The notes: generated by a model not told the origin, from the sequence alone. Positions 32,472-41,020 are shown, counted from the stretch's first letter. The stretch: 42,934 nucleotides of DNA from an uncultured Verrucomicrobia subdivision 3 bacterium (GCA_903820285.1 CAIJGS010000162.1:1-42934), one strand, 5' to 3'. Made by a program: numbers and translations.

Positions 32472-34457
32472 ATGAGTCGATACTTGGACATGGTGGACGG
32501 GCCGGAGCAGGTCAAAAAGCTCACGGTGCCGCAATTGCAAGAGCTCGCCGGCGAAATCCGGACCGAGTTGATTGATGGTCTCGCCAAAGGCGGCGGCCAT
32601 CTCGGACCCAATCTGGGCGTGGTGGAACTCACCATCGCCCTCCATCGCGTCTTCAATTCGCCCAAGGACAAATTTGTCTGGGACGTCAGCCATCAGATTT
32701 ACGTTCACAAGATTCTGACTGGACGCCGTGACCGGTTCCGCACCATCCGCCAGACGAACGGATTGAATGGCTTCGCCCTCCGGACGGAGAGCGAGCACGA
32801 CTGCTTTGGCGCCGGCCACGCCGGTACGGCCCTCTCCGCTGCCTTGGGGATGGCGGCCGCCCGCGACAAGCGCGGCAGTGATGAAAACGTGGTCTGCGTT
32901 TTCGGCGATGCGGCTTTGACCAACGGCATTTCCTTTGAGGCGCTGAACAACCTCAAGCCAACCACCAAGAAGTTCATTGGCATTCTGAATGACAATGAAT
33001 GGAGCATCGCGAAGAACGTCGGGGCCATCTCCGATTATCTCAACAAGCTCATCACGAATCCCAGCTACAACAAGCTGTCGCGCGATTTCGAGAATTTCGT
33101 CCGCAAACTACCCAAGGGTGACATCGCCCTGAAGCTGGCCCACAAAGCCGAAGAAGGCTTCAAGGGTGCGCTGACGGGCGTGAGCCTGAAGCAGAACGTT
33201 TCGACCTTGGAAGCCGATGGCCGGGGCGGTCATGGCAGCCCGGTGTTTTTTGAGGAAATGGGCCTGCGCTATCTCGGCCCGATTGACGGCCACAACCTGC
33301 CGTTGCTGATCAGCACGCTGGAATTTGCCAAGCAGTGCGATCACCCGATTGTCATCCACGTGCTGACGCAAAAGGGCAAGGGCTTTGAAGCCGCGCTCAA
33401 GCAGCCGGAAAAATTCCACGGCCTCGGACCGTACAACGCCCAGACCGGCGAAACGGCGTCCGCCAAGCCCGGCACCCCGCCGCAATATCAGGACGTCATG
33501 GGCCAGACCATGGTCCGCCTGTGCCAGTCGAATCCCAGCGTGGTCGGCATCACCGCCGCCATGCCCAGCGGCACCGGCATGAAGCACCTCGAAAAGGCCA
33601 TGCCCGACCGTTATATTGATGTGGGCATTGCCGAGGAACACGGTGTCATCTTTGCCGCCGGCATGGCCACGATGGGCTATCGTCCGGTGGTGGCGATTTA
33701 TTCCACCTTCCTGCAACGTGCCTACGACTGCATCCATCATGATGTCTGTCTCCAGGATCTGCCGGTGATTTTCTGCATGGACCGCGCCGGCCTTTCGGCC
33801 AACGACGGCCCCACGCATCACGGCCTGTTTGATATTTCGTACCTGCGCTGCCTGCCGAACGTCGTCGCCATGGCTCCGGCCAATGAAGATGAACTGGCTG
33901 ACATGATGTACACCGCCACCAAGCTGAATCATCCCTCCTTTATCCGTTATCCGCGCGGCGTCGCCGAAGGCGTGCCGATCAAGGCGGAACCGAAGCAGTT
34001 GGAAGTGGGGACCGCAGTTGTGAACCGGAATTTTGCCGGTAACGGCTCGCCCAAGGTGGCGTTGTTCGGTCTGGGACCGATGAACGCCATTGCCCGCAAC
34101 GCAGCCATCCAGTTGACGGCGGAAGGCTTTGATGTCGCGGTAATCAACCCGCGCTTCACCAAGCCGATTGACGCCGCCACGCATGAAACCTTCGGTCGCA
34201 CCGCCGAACTCGTGATCACGTTGGAAGACCACGTCCTCATGGGCGGGTACGGCTCCAGCGTGCTGGAATTGTACAACGAGAAGCGGGTCACGACCCCGGT
34301 CGTCCGGATCGGCTGGCCCGACCAGTTTATCGAACACGCCACCACCCAGGACGAGCTGCGCCATAAGTACGGTCTGTCGGTGGATAACACCGTGGCTCAG
34401 GTTCGGGCGTTTTTCGGCAAGACCGCCCCGGCGGCCCCGCAGCTGGCGGCGGTCTGA
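32472..34457 (+). CDS. dxs: 1-deoxy-D-xylulose-5-phosphate synthase, divergent
   Basis: A 661-residue thiamin-diphosphate enzyme that condenses pyruvate and glyceraldehyde 3-phosphate, the first step of the MEP isoprenoid route. It has the DXS domain order: ThDP-binding GGGHLGPNLGVVELTIALHR, VWDVSHQIYVHKILTGRRDR, FGDAALTNGISFEALN, ILNDNEWSIAKNVGAIS. The pyrimidine-binding half has DVGIAEEHGVIFAAGMATMG and DRAGLSANDGPTHHGLFDIS then YLRCLPN. Several positions differ from the usual DXS text: GDA instead of GDG in the ThDP motif, AEEHG instead of AEQHA, and SAND instead of VGAD. Overall length and order still favour Dxs over transketolase. It follows xseB with a three-base gap. Confidence 0.9.
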   Translation: MSRYLDMVDGPEQVKKLTVPQLQELAGEIRTELIDGLAKGGGHLGPNLGVVELTIALHRVFNSPKDKFVWDVSHQIYVHKILTGRRDRFRTIRQTNGLNGFALRTESEHDCFGAGHAGTALSAALGMAAARDKRGSDENVVCVFGDAALTNGISFEALNNLKPTTKKFIGILNDNEWSIAKNVGAISDYLNKLITNPSYNKLSRDFENFVRKLPKGDIALKLAHKAEEGFKGALTGVSLKQNVSTLEADGRGGHGSPVFFEEMGLRYLGPIDGHNLPLLISTLEFAKQCDHPIVIHVLTQKGKGFEAALKQPEKFHGLGPYNAQTGETASAKPGTPPQYQDVMGQTMVRLCQSNPSVVGITAAMPSGTGMKHLEKAMPDRYIDVGIAEEHGVIFAAGMATMGYRPVVAIYSTFLQRAYDCIHHDVCLQDLPVIFCMDRAGLSANDGPTHHGLFDISYLRCLPNVVAMAPANEDELADMMYTATKLNHPSFIRYPRGVAEGVPIKAEPKQLEVGTAVVNRNFAGNGSPKVALFGLGPMNAIARNAAIQLTAEGFDVAVINPRFTKPIDAATHETFGRTAELVITLEDHVLMGGYGSSVLELYNEKRVTTPVVRIGWPDQFIEHATTQDELRHKYGLSVDNTVAQVRAFFGKTAPAAPQLAAV

Positions 34458-34478
34458 TAACCTGATGCAATCTGACGG

Positions 34479-34524
34479 CAAAAGTTCAGCGGGCAATTCA
34501 GCCGGCTGAACTTTTGTCATTTTT
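34479..34524 (+). terminator. Intrinsic terminator after dxs
   Basis: CAAAAGTTCAGC (34479-34490) and GCTGAACTTTTG (34505-34516) form a 12-bp perfect stem whose loop can pair further (GGC with GCC), followed by TCATTTTT. It ends only about eight bases before the next ATG (34532), so a transcript of the coiled-coil gene must either read through or begin within it. Confidence 0.8.
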
Positions 34525-34531
34525 AGCCAAC

Positions 34532-34759
34532 ATGAATAAGAAAGAAATCGCCGAGAAGTTACGGTTTGAAATCGGCCATCTGGAACTCGCCATCAAGAAG
34601 ACCCAGGAACGCTGCGAAAAGCTGAAGGTGTTCTGCCTGGATTTGGAGGAGGAAATCGCCGTGGCCGAGGGAACCATTCCGAAGCCGGAGGCCCCCAGCA
34701 AATTCCGGAAAGTGGTGGACAGCGTGTTTGGTGAGACGCCCAAGGCCCGCAAACGGTAA
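34532..34759 (+). CDS. Small coiled-coil protein, unknown function
   Basis: A 75-residue charged protein starting at the ATG at 34532; an upstream ATG at 34514 lies inside the terminator stem and is less likely. Residues 3-48 form one amphipathic helix with heptad character (KKEIAEKLRFEIGHLELAIK, TQERCEKLKVFCLDLEEEIA), followed by a Pro-rich turn and a basic C-terminus (FGETPKARKR). It might be a small scaffold or nucleic-acid-associated protein, but no family is recognised. It sits between dxs and icd with no clear link to either. Confidence 0.6.
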   Translation: MNKKEIAEKLRFEIGHLELAIKKTQERCEKLKVFCLDLEEEIAVAEGTIPKPEAPSKFRKVVDSVFGETPKARKR

Positions 34760-34824
34760 TTTCAGTCGCCCCAAACCCGGCTTGTCCTGCCGCTTGGCTG
34801 ACATTTTAGGGGGGATGTGCGCTC

Positions 34825-34850
34825 TTTCTTGTTGAGGTAATTCCAAGAAA
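34825..34850. repeat. Inverted repeat upstream of icd
   Basis: TTTCTTG (34825-34831) and CAAGAAA (34844-34850) are 7-bp complementary arms spaced by 12 bases, about 87 bases before icd. The one-and-a-half-turn spacing would suit a dimeric regulator, but nothing else supports this. Confidence 0.3.
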
Positions 34851-34936
34851 TGGTGCGTTTCTTTCCTTGATTTTCCCCGGGTAACGCCTTTTCCTATTGG
34901 ATAGCAGTTTACACAAATAATTAATCGTACCGAATC

Positions 34937-36202
34937 ATGGCCTATACCACTTGCACTGTTCCCGCTGGCGGGAAGATTTCCATTACAAACGGCAAGCTCA
35001 GCGTGCCGGAAAACCCGATCGTTCCGTTCATCCGTGGCGACGGCACCGGTCCGGATATCTGGGCTTCCAGCGTGCGCGTCTTTGATGCGGCGGTGGCCAA
35101 AGCTTACGGCGGCAAACGCAAGGTCTCCTGGTTCGAAGTCTTCGCCGGCGAGGAATCGTTCAAGAAGTTCAACAACTGGCTGCCGGATGACACAGTTGAC
35201 GCCTTCCGCGAATATCTCGTGGGCATCAAGGGACCGCTGACCACGCCCGTGGGCGGGGGCATCCGCTCGCTGAACGTGGCCCTGCGCCAGATGCTGGATC
35301 TCTACGTCTGCCTGCGCCCGGTGCAATATTTCACCGGCGTGCCCTCCCCGGTCAAACGCCCGGAGAAGGTGGACATGGTCATCTTCCGCGAAAACACCGA
35401 GGACATTTATGCGGGCATCGATTTTGAAGCCGGCAAGGAAGCCGCCCTCAAGACGGTTGAGTTTTTGAAGGCCAACTTTCCGAAGGATTTCAAGAAAATC
35501 CGTTTCGGCGACCAGCCGGAAACCGTTGGCATCGGCATCAAGCCGGTCTCCAAGCTTGGCACGGAACGCCTGTTCCGCTCGGCCGTCGAATACGCCATCA
35601 TCAACAAGCGCAAGAGCGTGACGATTGTCCACAAGGGCAACATCATGAAGTACACCGAAGGCGCCTTCCGCGACTGGAGTTACGGTCTGGCCAAGAGCGA
35701 ATTTGGTGCGGTGGAGATTGACGGCGGTCCGTGGTGCCAGATTCCCGAAGGCAAACCCGGCGCGGGCATCATCATCAAGGACGCCATCGCCGACATCGCC
35801 CTGCAACAGGTGCTCACGCGCCCGACGGATTTCGATGTGATTGCCACGCTGAACCTGAATGGTGATTACCTGAGCGACGCCCTCGCGGCCCAGGTCGGCG
35901 GCATTGGTATCGCCCCCGGCGGCAATATCAATTACCTCACCGGTCACGCCATCTTTGAAGCCACCCACGGCACCGCGCCCAAGTATGCCAACAAGGACAT
36001 GGTTAACCCCGGCTCCGTGGTGCTCTCGGGCGAAATGATGTTCCGCTACCTCGGCTGGACCGAAGTGGCCGACTTGATCATCAAGGGCCTGAATGGCGCC
36101 ATCGGGTCCAAGAAGGTCACCTATGATTTCGCCCGCCTCATGGAAGGCGCCACCGAGATCAAGTGCTCGGCGTTCGGCGAGAATATTATCGCCCATATGT
36201 AA
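34937..36202 (+). CDS. icd: NADP-dependent isocitrate dehydrogenase
   Basis: A 421-residue TCA-cycle enzyme oxidising isocitrate to 2-oxoglutarate. Residues 30-41 ([12 protein letters not shown]) and [20 protein letters not shown] mark the substrate site, including Ser111, equivalent to the serine that AceK phosphorylates in E. coli. Cofactor motif [13 protein letters not shown] keeps the Lys-Tyr pair, and the C-terminal [10 protein letters not shown] keeps Tyr396 and Arg400, the pattern reading the NADP 2'-phosphate. NADP specificity is therefore supported. [17 protein letters not shown] is the typical central segment. It is monocistronic, with a strong terminator 37 bases after the stop. 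Confidence 0.96.
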   Translation: MAYTTCTVPAGGKISITNGKLSVPENPIVPFIRGDGTGPDIWASSVRVFDAAVAKAYGGKRKVSWFEVFAGEESFKKFNNWLPDDTVDAFREYLVGIKGPLTTPVGGGIRSLNVALRQMLDLYVCLRPVQYFTGVPSPVKRPEKVDMVIFRENTEDIYAGIDFEAGKEAALKTVEFLKANFPKDFKKIRFGDQPETVGIGIKPVSKLGTERLFRSAVEYAIINKRKSVTIVHKGNIMKYTEGAFRDWSYGLAKSEFGAVEIDGGPWCQIPEGKPGAGIIIKDAIADIALQQVLTRPTDFDVIATLNLNGDYLSDALAAQVGGIGIAPGGNINYLTGHAIFEATHGTAPKYANKDMVNPGSVVLSGEMMFRYLGWTEVADLIIKGLNGAIGSKKVTYDFARLMEGATEIKCSAFGENIIAHM

Positions 36203-36238
36203 TTAATGGCCACGGCTCCGGCCGGTGAATTAATCCTG

Positions 36239-36277
36239 CAAACGGCGGCTGTTTGACGACAGCCGCCGTTTTTATTT
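36239..36277 (+). terminator. Strong intrinsic terminator after icd
   Basis: AACGGCGGCTGT (36241-36252) and ACAGCCGCCGTT (36259-36270) form a 12-bp perfect stem with a TTGACG loop, directly followed by TTTATTTG. It is a clean Rho-independent terminator. Confidence 0.92.
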
Positions 36278-36355
36278 GTTGCCTGGCTGCCGTCGGGAGG
36301 ATCCCTGGTTTCCCTTATTTTAAAGGGGTTTTAAGCTGATTTGTGTGCAAAAAAC

Positions 36356-36383
36356 TTGCGCTGAAGCCAAGGTCAAATATCCT
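36356..36383 (+). promoter_or_regulatory. Candidate promoter for the small ORF and acyltransferase
   Basis: TTGCGC (36356-36361) and TATCCT (36378-36383) are 16 bases apart, 13 bases before the ATG of the small ORF at 36397. The location, after the icd terminator and before a two-gene unit, makes it plausible. Confidence 0.35.
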
Positions 36384-36396
36384 GCCAAAACAGATA

Positions 36397-36606
36397 ATGG
36401 ATGTCTCAGAATTAAGATCCTTGTGGTTGAACGGCGTCCCGACGTTTTGGGATCGACTGGCTGCCCTAATCCGTGAGGATAACCGGGCTTTTGCCGAGCT
36501 GTTTCTGCTCTCCGCTTGGCGCAAAATGGCCCAAGCCCGCAAACTTACTTCTGCCGGCAAAGCCTCCAACCGGTCATTTGGCGTGGTTACCATGTCTATC
36601 CGGTGA
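36397..36606 (+). CDS. Small hypothetical ORF upstream of the acyltransferase
   Basis: A 69-residue frame from the ATG at 36397 (MDVSELRSLWLNGVPTFWDR, LAALIREDNRAFAELFLLSA). It has a helical, charged character and ends four bases before the acyltransferase ATG, a spacing typical of translational coupling. I recognise no family. It may be a real small protein or only a coupling leader ORF. Its start lies within a region with a plausible promoter. Confidence 0.4.
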   Translation: MDVSELRSLWLNGVPTFWDRLAALIREDNRAFAELFLLSAWRKMAQARKLTSAGKASNRSFGVVTMSIR

Positions 36607-36610
36607 ACGC

Positions 36611-37780
36611 ATGATTATGCCGACGCCCAAACCGAATCTCTCCGGCGATAGCTGGCTGAATCCCTGGCATGTGGATCCGGCGGTGAACCGGAATTATGAT
36701 TTCATTGATGGGCTGCGGGGTATGGCCATTTTGATGGTCATTTGCTGCCATCATTTCTACGTGAATCCGCAGGCGGGACCGGGGGTGCAGTTCATGGGCA
36801 ATTTCTTTGGCGCATGCGGGCGCGGGGTGGTGCTGTTCTTTGCCCTTTCGGGCTTTCTGATTGCGTGGCCTTTTTGGAAGCGCAAGGTGGGGCAGGCACC
36901 ACTGGTGGTGCCGCCGGGCTATGCCCGCCGGCGGTTTTGGAAGATTTATCCGCCACTGGCGGTTTCGGTTCTGTTTTTTACTGTTTGGAACATTGCCAAA
37001 ACCGGCGACTGGTCCTTTGCCGGAATTGCGGCCCGGTGGTTGTCCGGGCTGGCGTTTCTGCTGCCGGTGGATGGGCGGTTGAACCCGGTGATGTGGTCGC
37101 TGGCAGTGGAGGTGCAGTTTTACCTGTTTCTCCCGCTGTTCTTTCTGGTGTGCCGGCGGCTCCGGCCGATGGCTTGTCTGGGGATGACTGGCCTGTTCTT
37201 CTTGGTGATTCCGGTGATGGCGCGGGTGTGGATGAAGTCCGGTCCCACATTTCACCCTTACATCGATCCGCATTTTCCAGCCGGGTTGGATGCCTTTTTT
37301 CTGGGAGTGCTAATGGCTGGGTTGCACAATCTGAATCTGCTCAAAAAAGGCTGGGCTAACATTGGCTGTCTTGGGTTGGGGCTTTGGCTGGTGGCCTTGC
37401 TGACTTCGGCGGCCATGACGGTCTGGTGGGGGCCGCAAACGTTCTGGCAGGATCAGGGGATTGATTTGATGGAGAAGATTGCCTCGGGATTGTTATTGCT
37501 GTTGGTCGCGGATCCGGAGCACCGGGTGGTGCGATGGCTCTGCCATCCGGTACTGCGCTGGTGTGGCATTATCAGCTACGAATGGTATCTGTTTCATCAG
37601 CCGATTTTCTATTGGTTCCGCTTCCAGCTGGGACCGGCGGGGGGCAATGTGTTGATTTACGCGGAGATCATGATCGGTTCACTGGTGACCGGGCTGCTGG
37701 TTTCCGCGTTAGTTTACCGGTTTTTCTCCCTGCCAATATTGAAACGGGGGCGCAAGCCGCCGTCACCTGCCAAAGTCTGA
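36611..37780 (+). CDS. Acyltransferase 3 family integral membrane protein
   Basis: A 389-residue polytopic protein with about ten helices. The start is placed at 36611, where the protein reads MIMPTPKPNLSGDSWLNPWH before the family N-terminus NYDFIDGLRGMAILMVICCH then H. In acyltransferase 3 proteins the D-G-L-R-G-x-A-x-L motif and the H in the first helix are catalytic. GRGVVLFFALSGFLIAWPFW, YARRRFWKIYPPLAVSV and NPVMWSLAVEVQFYLFLPLF, the latter with the second motif W-S-L-x-x-E, are also present. Such enzymes O-acylate exopolysaccharide, O-antigen or lipids. The glycosyltransferase next to it is convergent, which fits a cell-surface glycan role, but the acceptor is unknown. Confidence 0.9.
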   Translation: MIMPTPKPNLSGDSWLNPWHVDPAVNRNYDFIDGLRGMAILMVICCHHFYVNPQAGPGVQFMGNFFGACGRGVVLFFALSGFLIAWPFWKRKVGQAPLVVPPGYARRRFWKIYPPLAVSVLFFTVWNIAKTGDWSFAGIAARWLSGLAFLLPVDGRLNPVMWSLAVEVQFYLFLPLFFLVCRRLRPMACLGMTGLFFLVIPVMARVWMKSGPTFHPYIDPHFPAGLDAFFLGVLMAGLHNLNLLKKGWANIGCLGLGLWLVALLTSAAMTVWWGPQTFWQDQGIDLMEKIASGLLLLLVADPEHRVVRWLCHPVLRWCGIISYEWYLFHQPIFYWFRFQLGPAGGNVLIYAEIMIGSLVTGLLVSALVYRFFSLPILKRGRKPPSPAKV

Positions 37781-37829
37781 TTACATGCGAGCCTGGGGAT
37801 TAGTTTTGCCTGGCCCGCCAAGACTCTGC

Positions 37830-38834
37830 TTAACTTTTTATCACTTGCTCGTAGAGGGATTTTAACTGCGCGCCGATTTCCTTCCAGGCCAGCGGTTTGG
37901 GGGGCCGCGGCAGGGTGGGGGCGGCATCGTAAAAGGCGCGCAATGCCGTGGCAGTGAGGGCCGCATTTTTGGTTACGGGAGCATAGCTGGCCCGGGCTTC
38001 AAAAGTGGTGCGGGCCCAAGGCAAATCGCTCAGCAGCAACGGACATTCACAGGCACCGGCTTCCAAGGCAGACAGGCTCAGGCTTTCCATGTTGCTCAAC
38101 AGCACAAATCCTCGGGCGGCCCGGTAAATTTCCGCAAGCCGGCGGCGGTCGTTGATGGCGCCTTCAAAACGGACGAATTCCGGATGCTGTTTGGCCAAGG
38201 CGAGAAATTGGCGGGCGTAAGGCTCGGTTTCAGCGTAGGCACGACCGATGATCCAGACGGGGGTCTGGGCGATGACAGCGGCCTGGGCGAGCTCAAGAAC
38301 ACGTTTGCGTTCGTGGATGGTGGCGGTGCAAACCAGCCACGGTCCCCGGGGTTGCGGGCCTGAATTAAGGAAGACTTCTTCGACGCCGTTGGGAATGACG
38401 TGGATCCGTTCGCGCGGGGCGGCGAACAGGTAGTTCATCAGGTGGCCTTCCCACGGGGTCAGGGCGACGATGGCGTCAGCCTGACGGTAGGAATCCCAGT
38501 GGAAGGGGGTGATGAAACTGCGGGGGGCAATGCGTTCGATGGTGCGGCTGATGGTCTTTTGCAGGAGCAACTGGCGCGGAGTGCGGGAGCCGGTGGCGGT
38601 GAGCAATTCGGCCATGACGACCTTGATGCCTTTTTGCTGCGCGAGGCGGACGTGGTCGGCGGGCATGCGGCCAAAGTAGTGGATCAGGTCGGCCGACTGG
38701 GATTCGTCATACCAGCGCGTGTATTCAACCTCCACGCCGTTTTGTTTCAGGGCGGCCTCGGTCTGTTCGATTTGAATCTGCCAGCCGCCGTGGGCGAGGG
38801 CAAACGGCAGCGTGCTGTTGATGAGAACTTTCAT
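37830..38834 (-). CDS. Glycosyltransferase, GT4/GT-B type
   Basis: A 334-residue GT-B glycosyltransferase. The N-terminal Rossmann half begins MKVLINSTLPFALAHGGWQI, and the linker contains ADAIVALTPWEGHLMNYLF and RIHVIPNGVEEVFL. The nucleotide-sugar half has PWLVCTATIHERKRVLELAQ, VRFEGAINDRRRLAEIYRAA and the E-x7-E-type ESLSLSALEAGACECPLLLS, where the Glu residues bind the donor in GT4 enzymes. Donor and acceptor are unknown. Start at 38834 is the only early ATG and is supported by the beta-strand beginning at residue 2. No signal peptide: cytoplasmic, probably membrane-associated. Confidence 0.88.
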   Translation of the reverse strand: MKVLINSTLPFALAHGGWQIQIEQTEAALKQNGVEVEYTRWYDESQSADLIHYFGRMPADHVRLAQQKGIKVVMAELLTATGSRTPRQLLLQKTISRTIERIAPRSFITPFHWDSYRQADAIVALTPWEGHLMNYLFAAPRERIHVIPNGVEEVFLNSGPQPRGPWLVCTATIHERKRVLELAQAAVIAQTPVWIIGRAYAETEPYARQFLALAKQHPEFVRFEGAINDRRRLAEIYRAARGFVLLSNMESLSLSALEAGACECPLLLSDLPWARTTFEARASYAPVTKNAALTATALRAFYDAAPTLPRPPKPLAWKEIGAQLKSLYEQVIKS

Positions 38835-38902
38835 TCCTGATTTCCGGGGGCAGTCTAGCGGGTGGCGGAAATCAAACCAATGCTAAATGCCAAATCTGGA
38901 AA

Positions 38903-39718
38903 TCAGTCCAATCCGTTTTTGGTCGCCGCTTGCAAGCGTTGCAGATCGGACAGATCACTCGCATTGTAAGCCGTTTCCCAGCGGGAGGTGAAGACCTTGG
39001 CGGCCTGCCAGCGCCAATGCTCCACGTGGCCGTCGGCAAAGGCCAGATTGGCCCCCTGCGCATGCCGGTCTGCCGGCAGATCCAGCCAGTCATTGGCATA
39101 GGAGCTGTCCGTTGAGAAAATCCCGAACGTCGCATCCCAGATGTCCTGTTCCTGTGTATCAATCAGCACAAACAGATTGGATGGCGCCGGGGCAATGATC
39201 TGCGTAGCCTTGCGGTAGGAGCCCACGGCGTCATCGCAGTTCAGGCTGATGTTCATGCAGTAACTGCGCGTGCGCAGCAGGGCGGAATTGCCGGTAACCG
39301 TGGACTGGTCCGCCGGGCAATGGTAAATGCCATGCGAACGGTTATACGGAAACAACACGCCGCTCTCGAGGTTGGCAAAGGTGGCGTCGGTAGGAGCCAC
39401 GCCCGGACACCACGACGACCCCGTCTCACTTAAAAATGGTGTGTCGGTACTGCCGGGCGAGGAAAGACTGTAAAAGGAATTATTCGGCGCGGTCGCGTCA
39501 TCATTGTCGCCCGCATACAGATGCCAACTCACCTGCTGCTGTTTCAGGTTGTTCAGGCAGACCACGGAGTTTACCCGGGATTTGGCCCGCGCCAGCGCCG
39601 GCAACAGCAAGGCTGCCAGGATTCCAATGATCGCAATAACCACCAGCAGTTCCACCAGGGTGAAGCCGTTCATCGCACCGGAGGGCGCCGTCCGACTATT
39701 GTCAGGCATGGTGTTCAT
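38903..39718 (-). CDS. Prepilin-like protein with N-terminal methylation motif and C-terminal ADGHV box
   Basis: A 271-residue protein with a type IV prepilin leader. The peptidase site is after Gly18 (MNG-FTLVELLVVIAIIGIL), with Glu at +5 and a hydrophobic helix ending LLPALARAKSR. The body includes VCLNNLKQQQVSWHLYAGDN and repeated Cys residues (SSWCPGV, GIYHCPADQ, RSYCMNI). It ends with RHAQGANLAFADGHVEHWRW, the H-x(n)-DG-type ending of the large prepilin-like protein families in Verrucomicrobiota, Planctomycetota and Lentisphaerota. These are thought to be exported pseudopilin-like surface proteins, but their function is unproven. It supports the proposed taxonomic placement. Confidence 0.88.
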   Translation of the reverse strand: MNTMPDNSRTAPSGAMNGFTLVELLVVIAIIGILAALLLPALARAKSRVNSVVCLNNLKQQQVSWHLYAGDNDDATAPNNSFYSLSSPGSTDTPFLSETGSSWCPGVAPTDATFANLESGVLFPYNRSHGIYHCPADQSTVTGNSALLRTRSYCMNISLNCDDAVGSYRKATQIIAPAPSNLFVLIDTQEQDIWDATFGIFSTDSSYANDWLDLPADRHAQGANLAFADGHVEHWRWQAAKVFTSRWETAYNASDLSDLQRLQAATKNGLD

Positions 39719-39807
39719 GAGGTTTTCGGGGTTAAGTGGTTCTGCCGGGTGCCCGGGGCAGGCACCCGGCAGGGTTGAGCGCAGGCGAATCCAACTAACT
39801 CAACTCG

Positions 39808-40239
39808 TCATTTTTTCGTGCCTGAGGGTGCATTCGTGCCCGTGCCGGGCGGTGGATTGTTGGTGCCACCCTTCGGCGGCAGCGGCGGCAAATTCGTGCC
39901 GATGATGGGCGGCGGACTGTTGGTCCAGACCGGCGGCAAATTCGTGCCCGTGATCGGCGGGGGCGTATTGGTGCAGACCGGGGGCGGTGTGTTCGTACCG
40001 ATAATCGGCGGTGGATTGTTCGTGCCTCCCGGGGGTGGAAAGGGAGGTGGGTTATTGGTGCCACCCTGTGGAGGAGCGGGCGGCAGATTGGTGATGGTGA
40101 TGGGGGGCGGTGTGTTGGTGCCGGGTTTCGCAGGCGGACCACCTGAACCAGAACTGGGTCGCGGGGTGATGGCGAGCACCGAGGCGCATACAGCAATGCC
40201 TGCCATGATGGCCACGGAGAACTTGGTTTCGGTATTCAT
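39808..40239 (-). CDS. Secreted proline-rich protein with TNxPPP repeats
   Basis: A 143-residue protein from the ATG at 40239 (MNTETKFSVAIMAGIAVCAS, then VLAITPRPSS). The N-terminal hydrophobic segment looks like a signal peptide or membrane anchor. The rest is a run of imperfect repeats such as GTNTPPPI, GTNNPPPF, CTNTPPPI and GTNLPPVW, ending with GTNAPSGTKK. Ten or more TNxPP units are visible, and the DNA is correspondingly repetitive. It probably forms an extended, disordered wall- or surface-exposed stalk. No catalytic part is seen. Polyproline runs usually need EF-P for translation. Confidence 0.62.
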   Translation of the reverse strand: MNTETKFSVAIMAGIAVCASVLAITPRPSSGSGGPPAKPGTNTPPPITITNLPPAPPQGGTNNPPPFPPPGGTNNPPPIIGTNTPPPVCTNTPPPITGTNLPPVWTNSPPPIIGTNLPPLPPKGGTNNPPPGTGTNAPSGTKK

Positions 40240-40402
40240 ACGTCTTTTATGTTTTGGGAACTGCCTGGTCGGTCGCTTTGAGTTTTGACCGGCCGGTATG
40301 GATGGAACAACGACATTCTGCCACACCGCACCTTAAGACAACATGAAGGCCAACAACATCTGTCAGCCCCGTGTATAAAATGATTTCAACCCGCCTGATT
40401 AA

Positions 40403-40440
40403 ACAAAACCGCCAGCGACATCCATCTGTCGCTGGCGGAA
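40403..40440 (-). terminator. Intrinsic terminator, minus strand, distal of a tandem pair
   Basis: CCGCCAGCGACA (40409-40420) and TGTCGCTGGCGG (40427-40438) form a 12-bp perfect stem with a six-base loop. Read on the minus strand it is followed by TTTTGTTTAAT. It would end transcription from the EF-hand gene before the proline-rich gene. Confidence 0.8.
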
Positions 40441-40463
40441 GCGGGGCAGGGGAGTGGTGGTGA

Positions 40464-40517
40464 AAAAGAGAACGGCGGACTGGCGTTCACATCCATTATT
40501 AAGCCAGCCCGCCGTCT
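40464..40517 (-). terminator. Second hairpin downstream of the EF-hand gene, minus strand
   Basis: ACGGCGGACTGGC (40472-40484) and GCCAGCCCGCCGT (40503-40515) pair with one mismatch around an 18-base loop. Read on the minus strand it is followed by TCTCTTTTTC. It precedes the stronger hairpin at 40403-40440, giving tandem terminators. Confidence 0.6.
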
Positions 40518-40546
40518 TGCCGTTCACTCGAACGGAAGTCCGAAAA

Positions 40547-40924
40547 TCAGTTATCAACCGGTGGAGGTCCTGATGGCGGGTTTCCGCCATCCCCGCCACC
40601 CTGGGTGTCACCGCCACTGCCGCTGTCGAAGCGGGGCGGCGGAGGTGGTTGGATTTCATCCAAACTAATCCGGCCATCGCCATTCTTATCCAGTTGCTTC
40701 AGCGTGGTTGGGGCATTCGCCAGTTCATCGGCATCAATGACGCCGTCGTGATTGGCATCCAGCGCCTTAAAAATCAGATTGGGTGGAGGGCGATGGTGGA
40801 AGTCTTGACCGTCTTCCGAACTGCAGATTGGACCAGCAGAGGGGCTTTTTTCCTGGGCGAGGGCGAGGGCAAAGGTCCCGCCCAAGGCAAGGCTGACGGC
40901 GGCAAGCATGAGTTTTGTATTCAT
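40547..40924 (-). CDS. Secreted EF-hand protein
   Basis: A 125-residue protein from the ATG at 40924 (MNTKLMLAAVSLALGGTFAL, then ALAQEKS), with signal cleavage after ALA or AQE. Two canonical calcium-binding loops are present: DANHDGVIDADE within FKALDANHDGVIDADELANA, and DKNGDGRISLDE within LKQLDKNGDGRISLDEIQPP. Each has Asp/Asn at positions 1, 3 and 5, Gly at 6 and Glu at 12. The C-terminal tail is Pro/Gly-rich (GGDTQGGGDGGNPPSGPPP). Exported EF-hand proteins bind calcium in the periplasm or outside. The target is unknown. The proline-rich gene follows on the same strand after tandem terminators. Confidence 0.85.
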   Translation of the reverse strand: MNTKLMLAAVSLALGGTFALALAQEKSPSAGPICSSEDGQDFHHRPPPNLIFKALDANHDGVIDADELANAPTTLKQLDKNGDGRISLDEIQPPPPPRFDSGSGGDTQGGGDGGNPPSGPPPVDN

Positions 40925-41020
40925 TGCTTCGTGGCTGTGTCTGGTTGTGAATTCACTGTTCACAGCAACACCATAACCCAGGCCACCTTAAGAAAACGTG
41001 AAGGGAGCGGAACCCGCCCG

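Noticed and set aside
33108-34520. 470-codon minus-strand frame opposite dxs
   Set aside because: Shadow of dxs with low-complexity translation.
34559-36196. 545-codon minus-strand frame opposite icd
   Set aside because: Shadow of icd; translation is His/Arg/Gly-rich without motifs.
39830-40130. Repetitive DNA that might be a CRISPR array
   Set aside because: Repeats are short, imperfect, in frame and encode TNxPPP units; there are no constant repeats with unique spacers.
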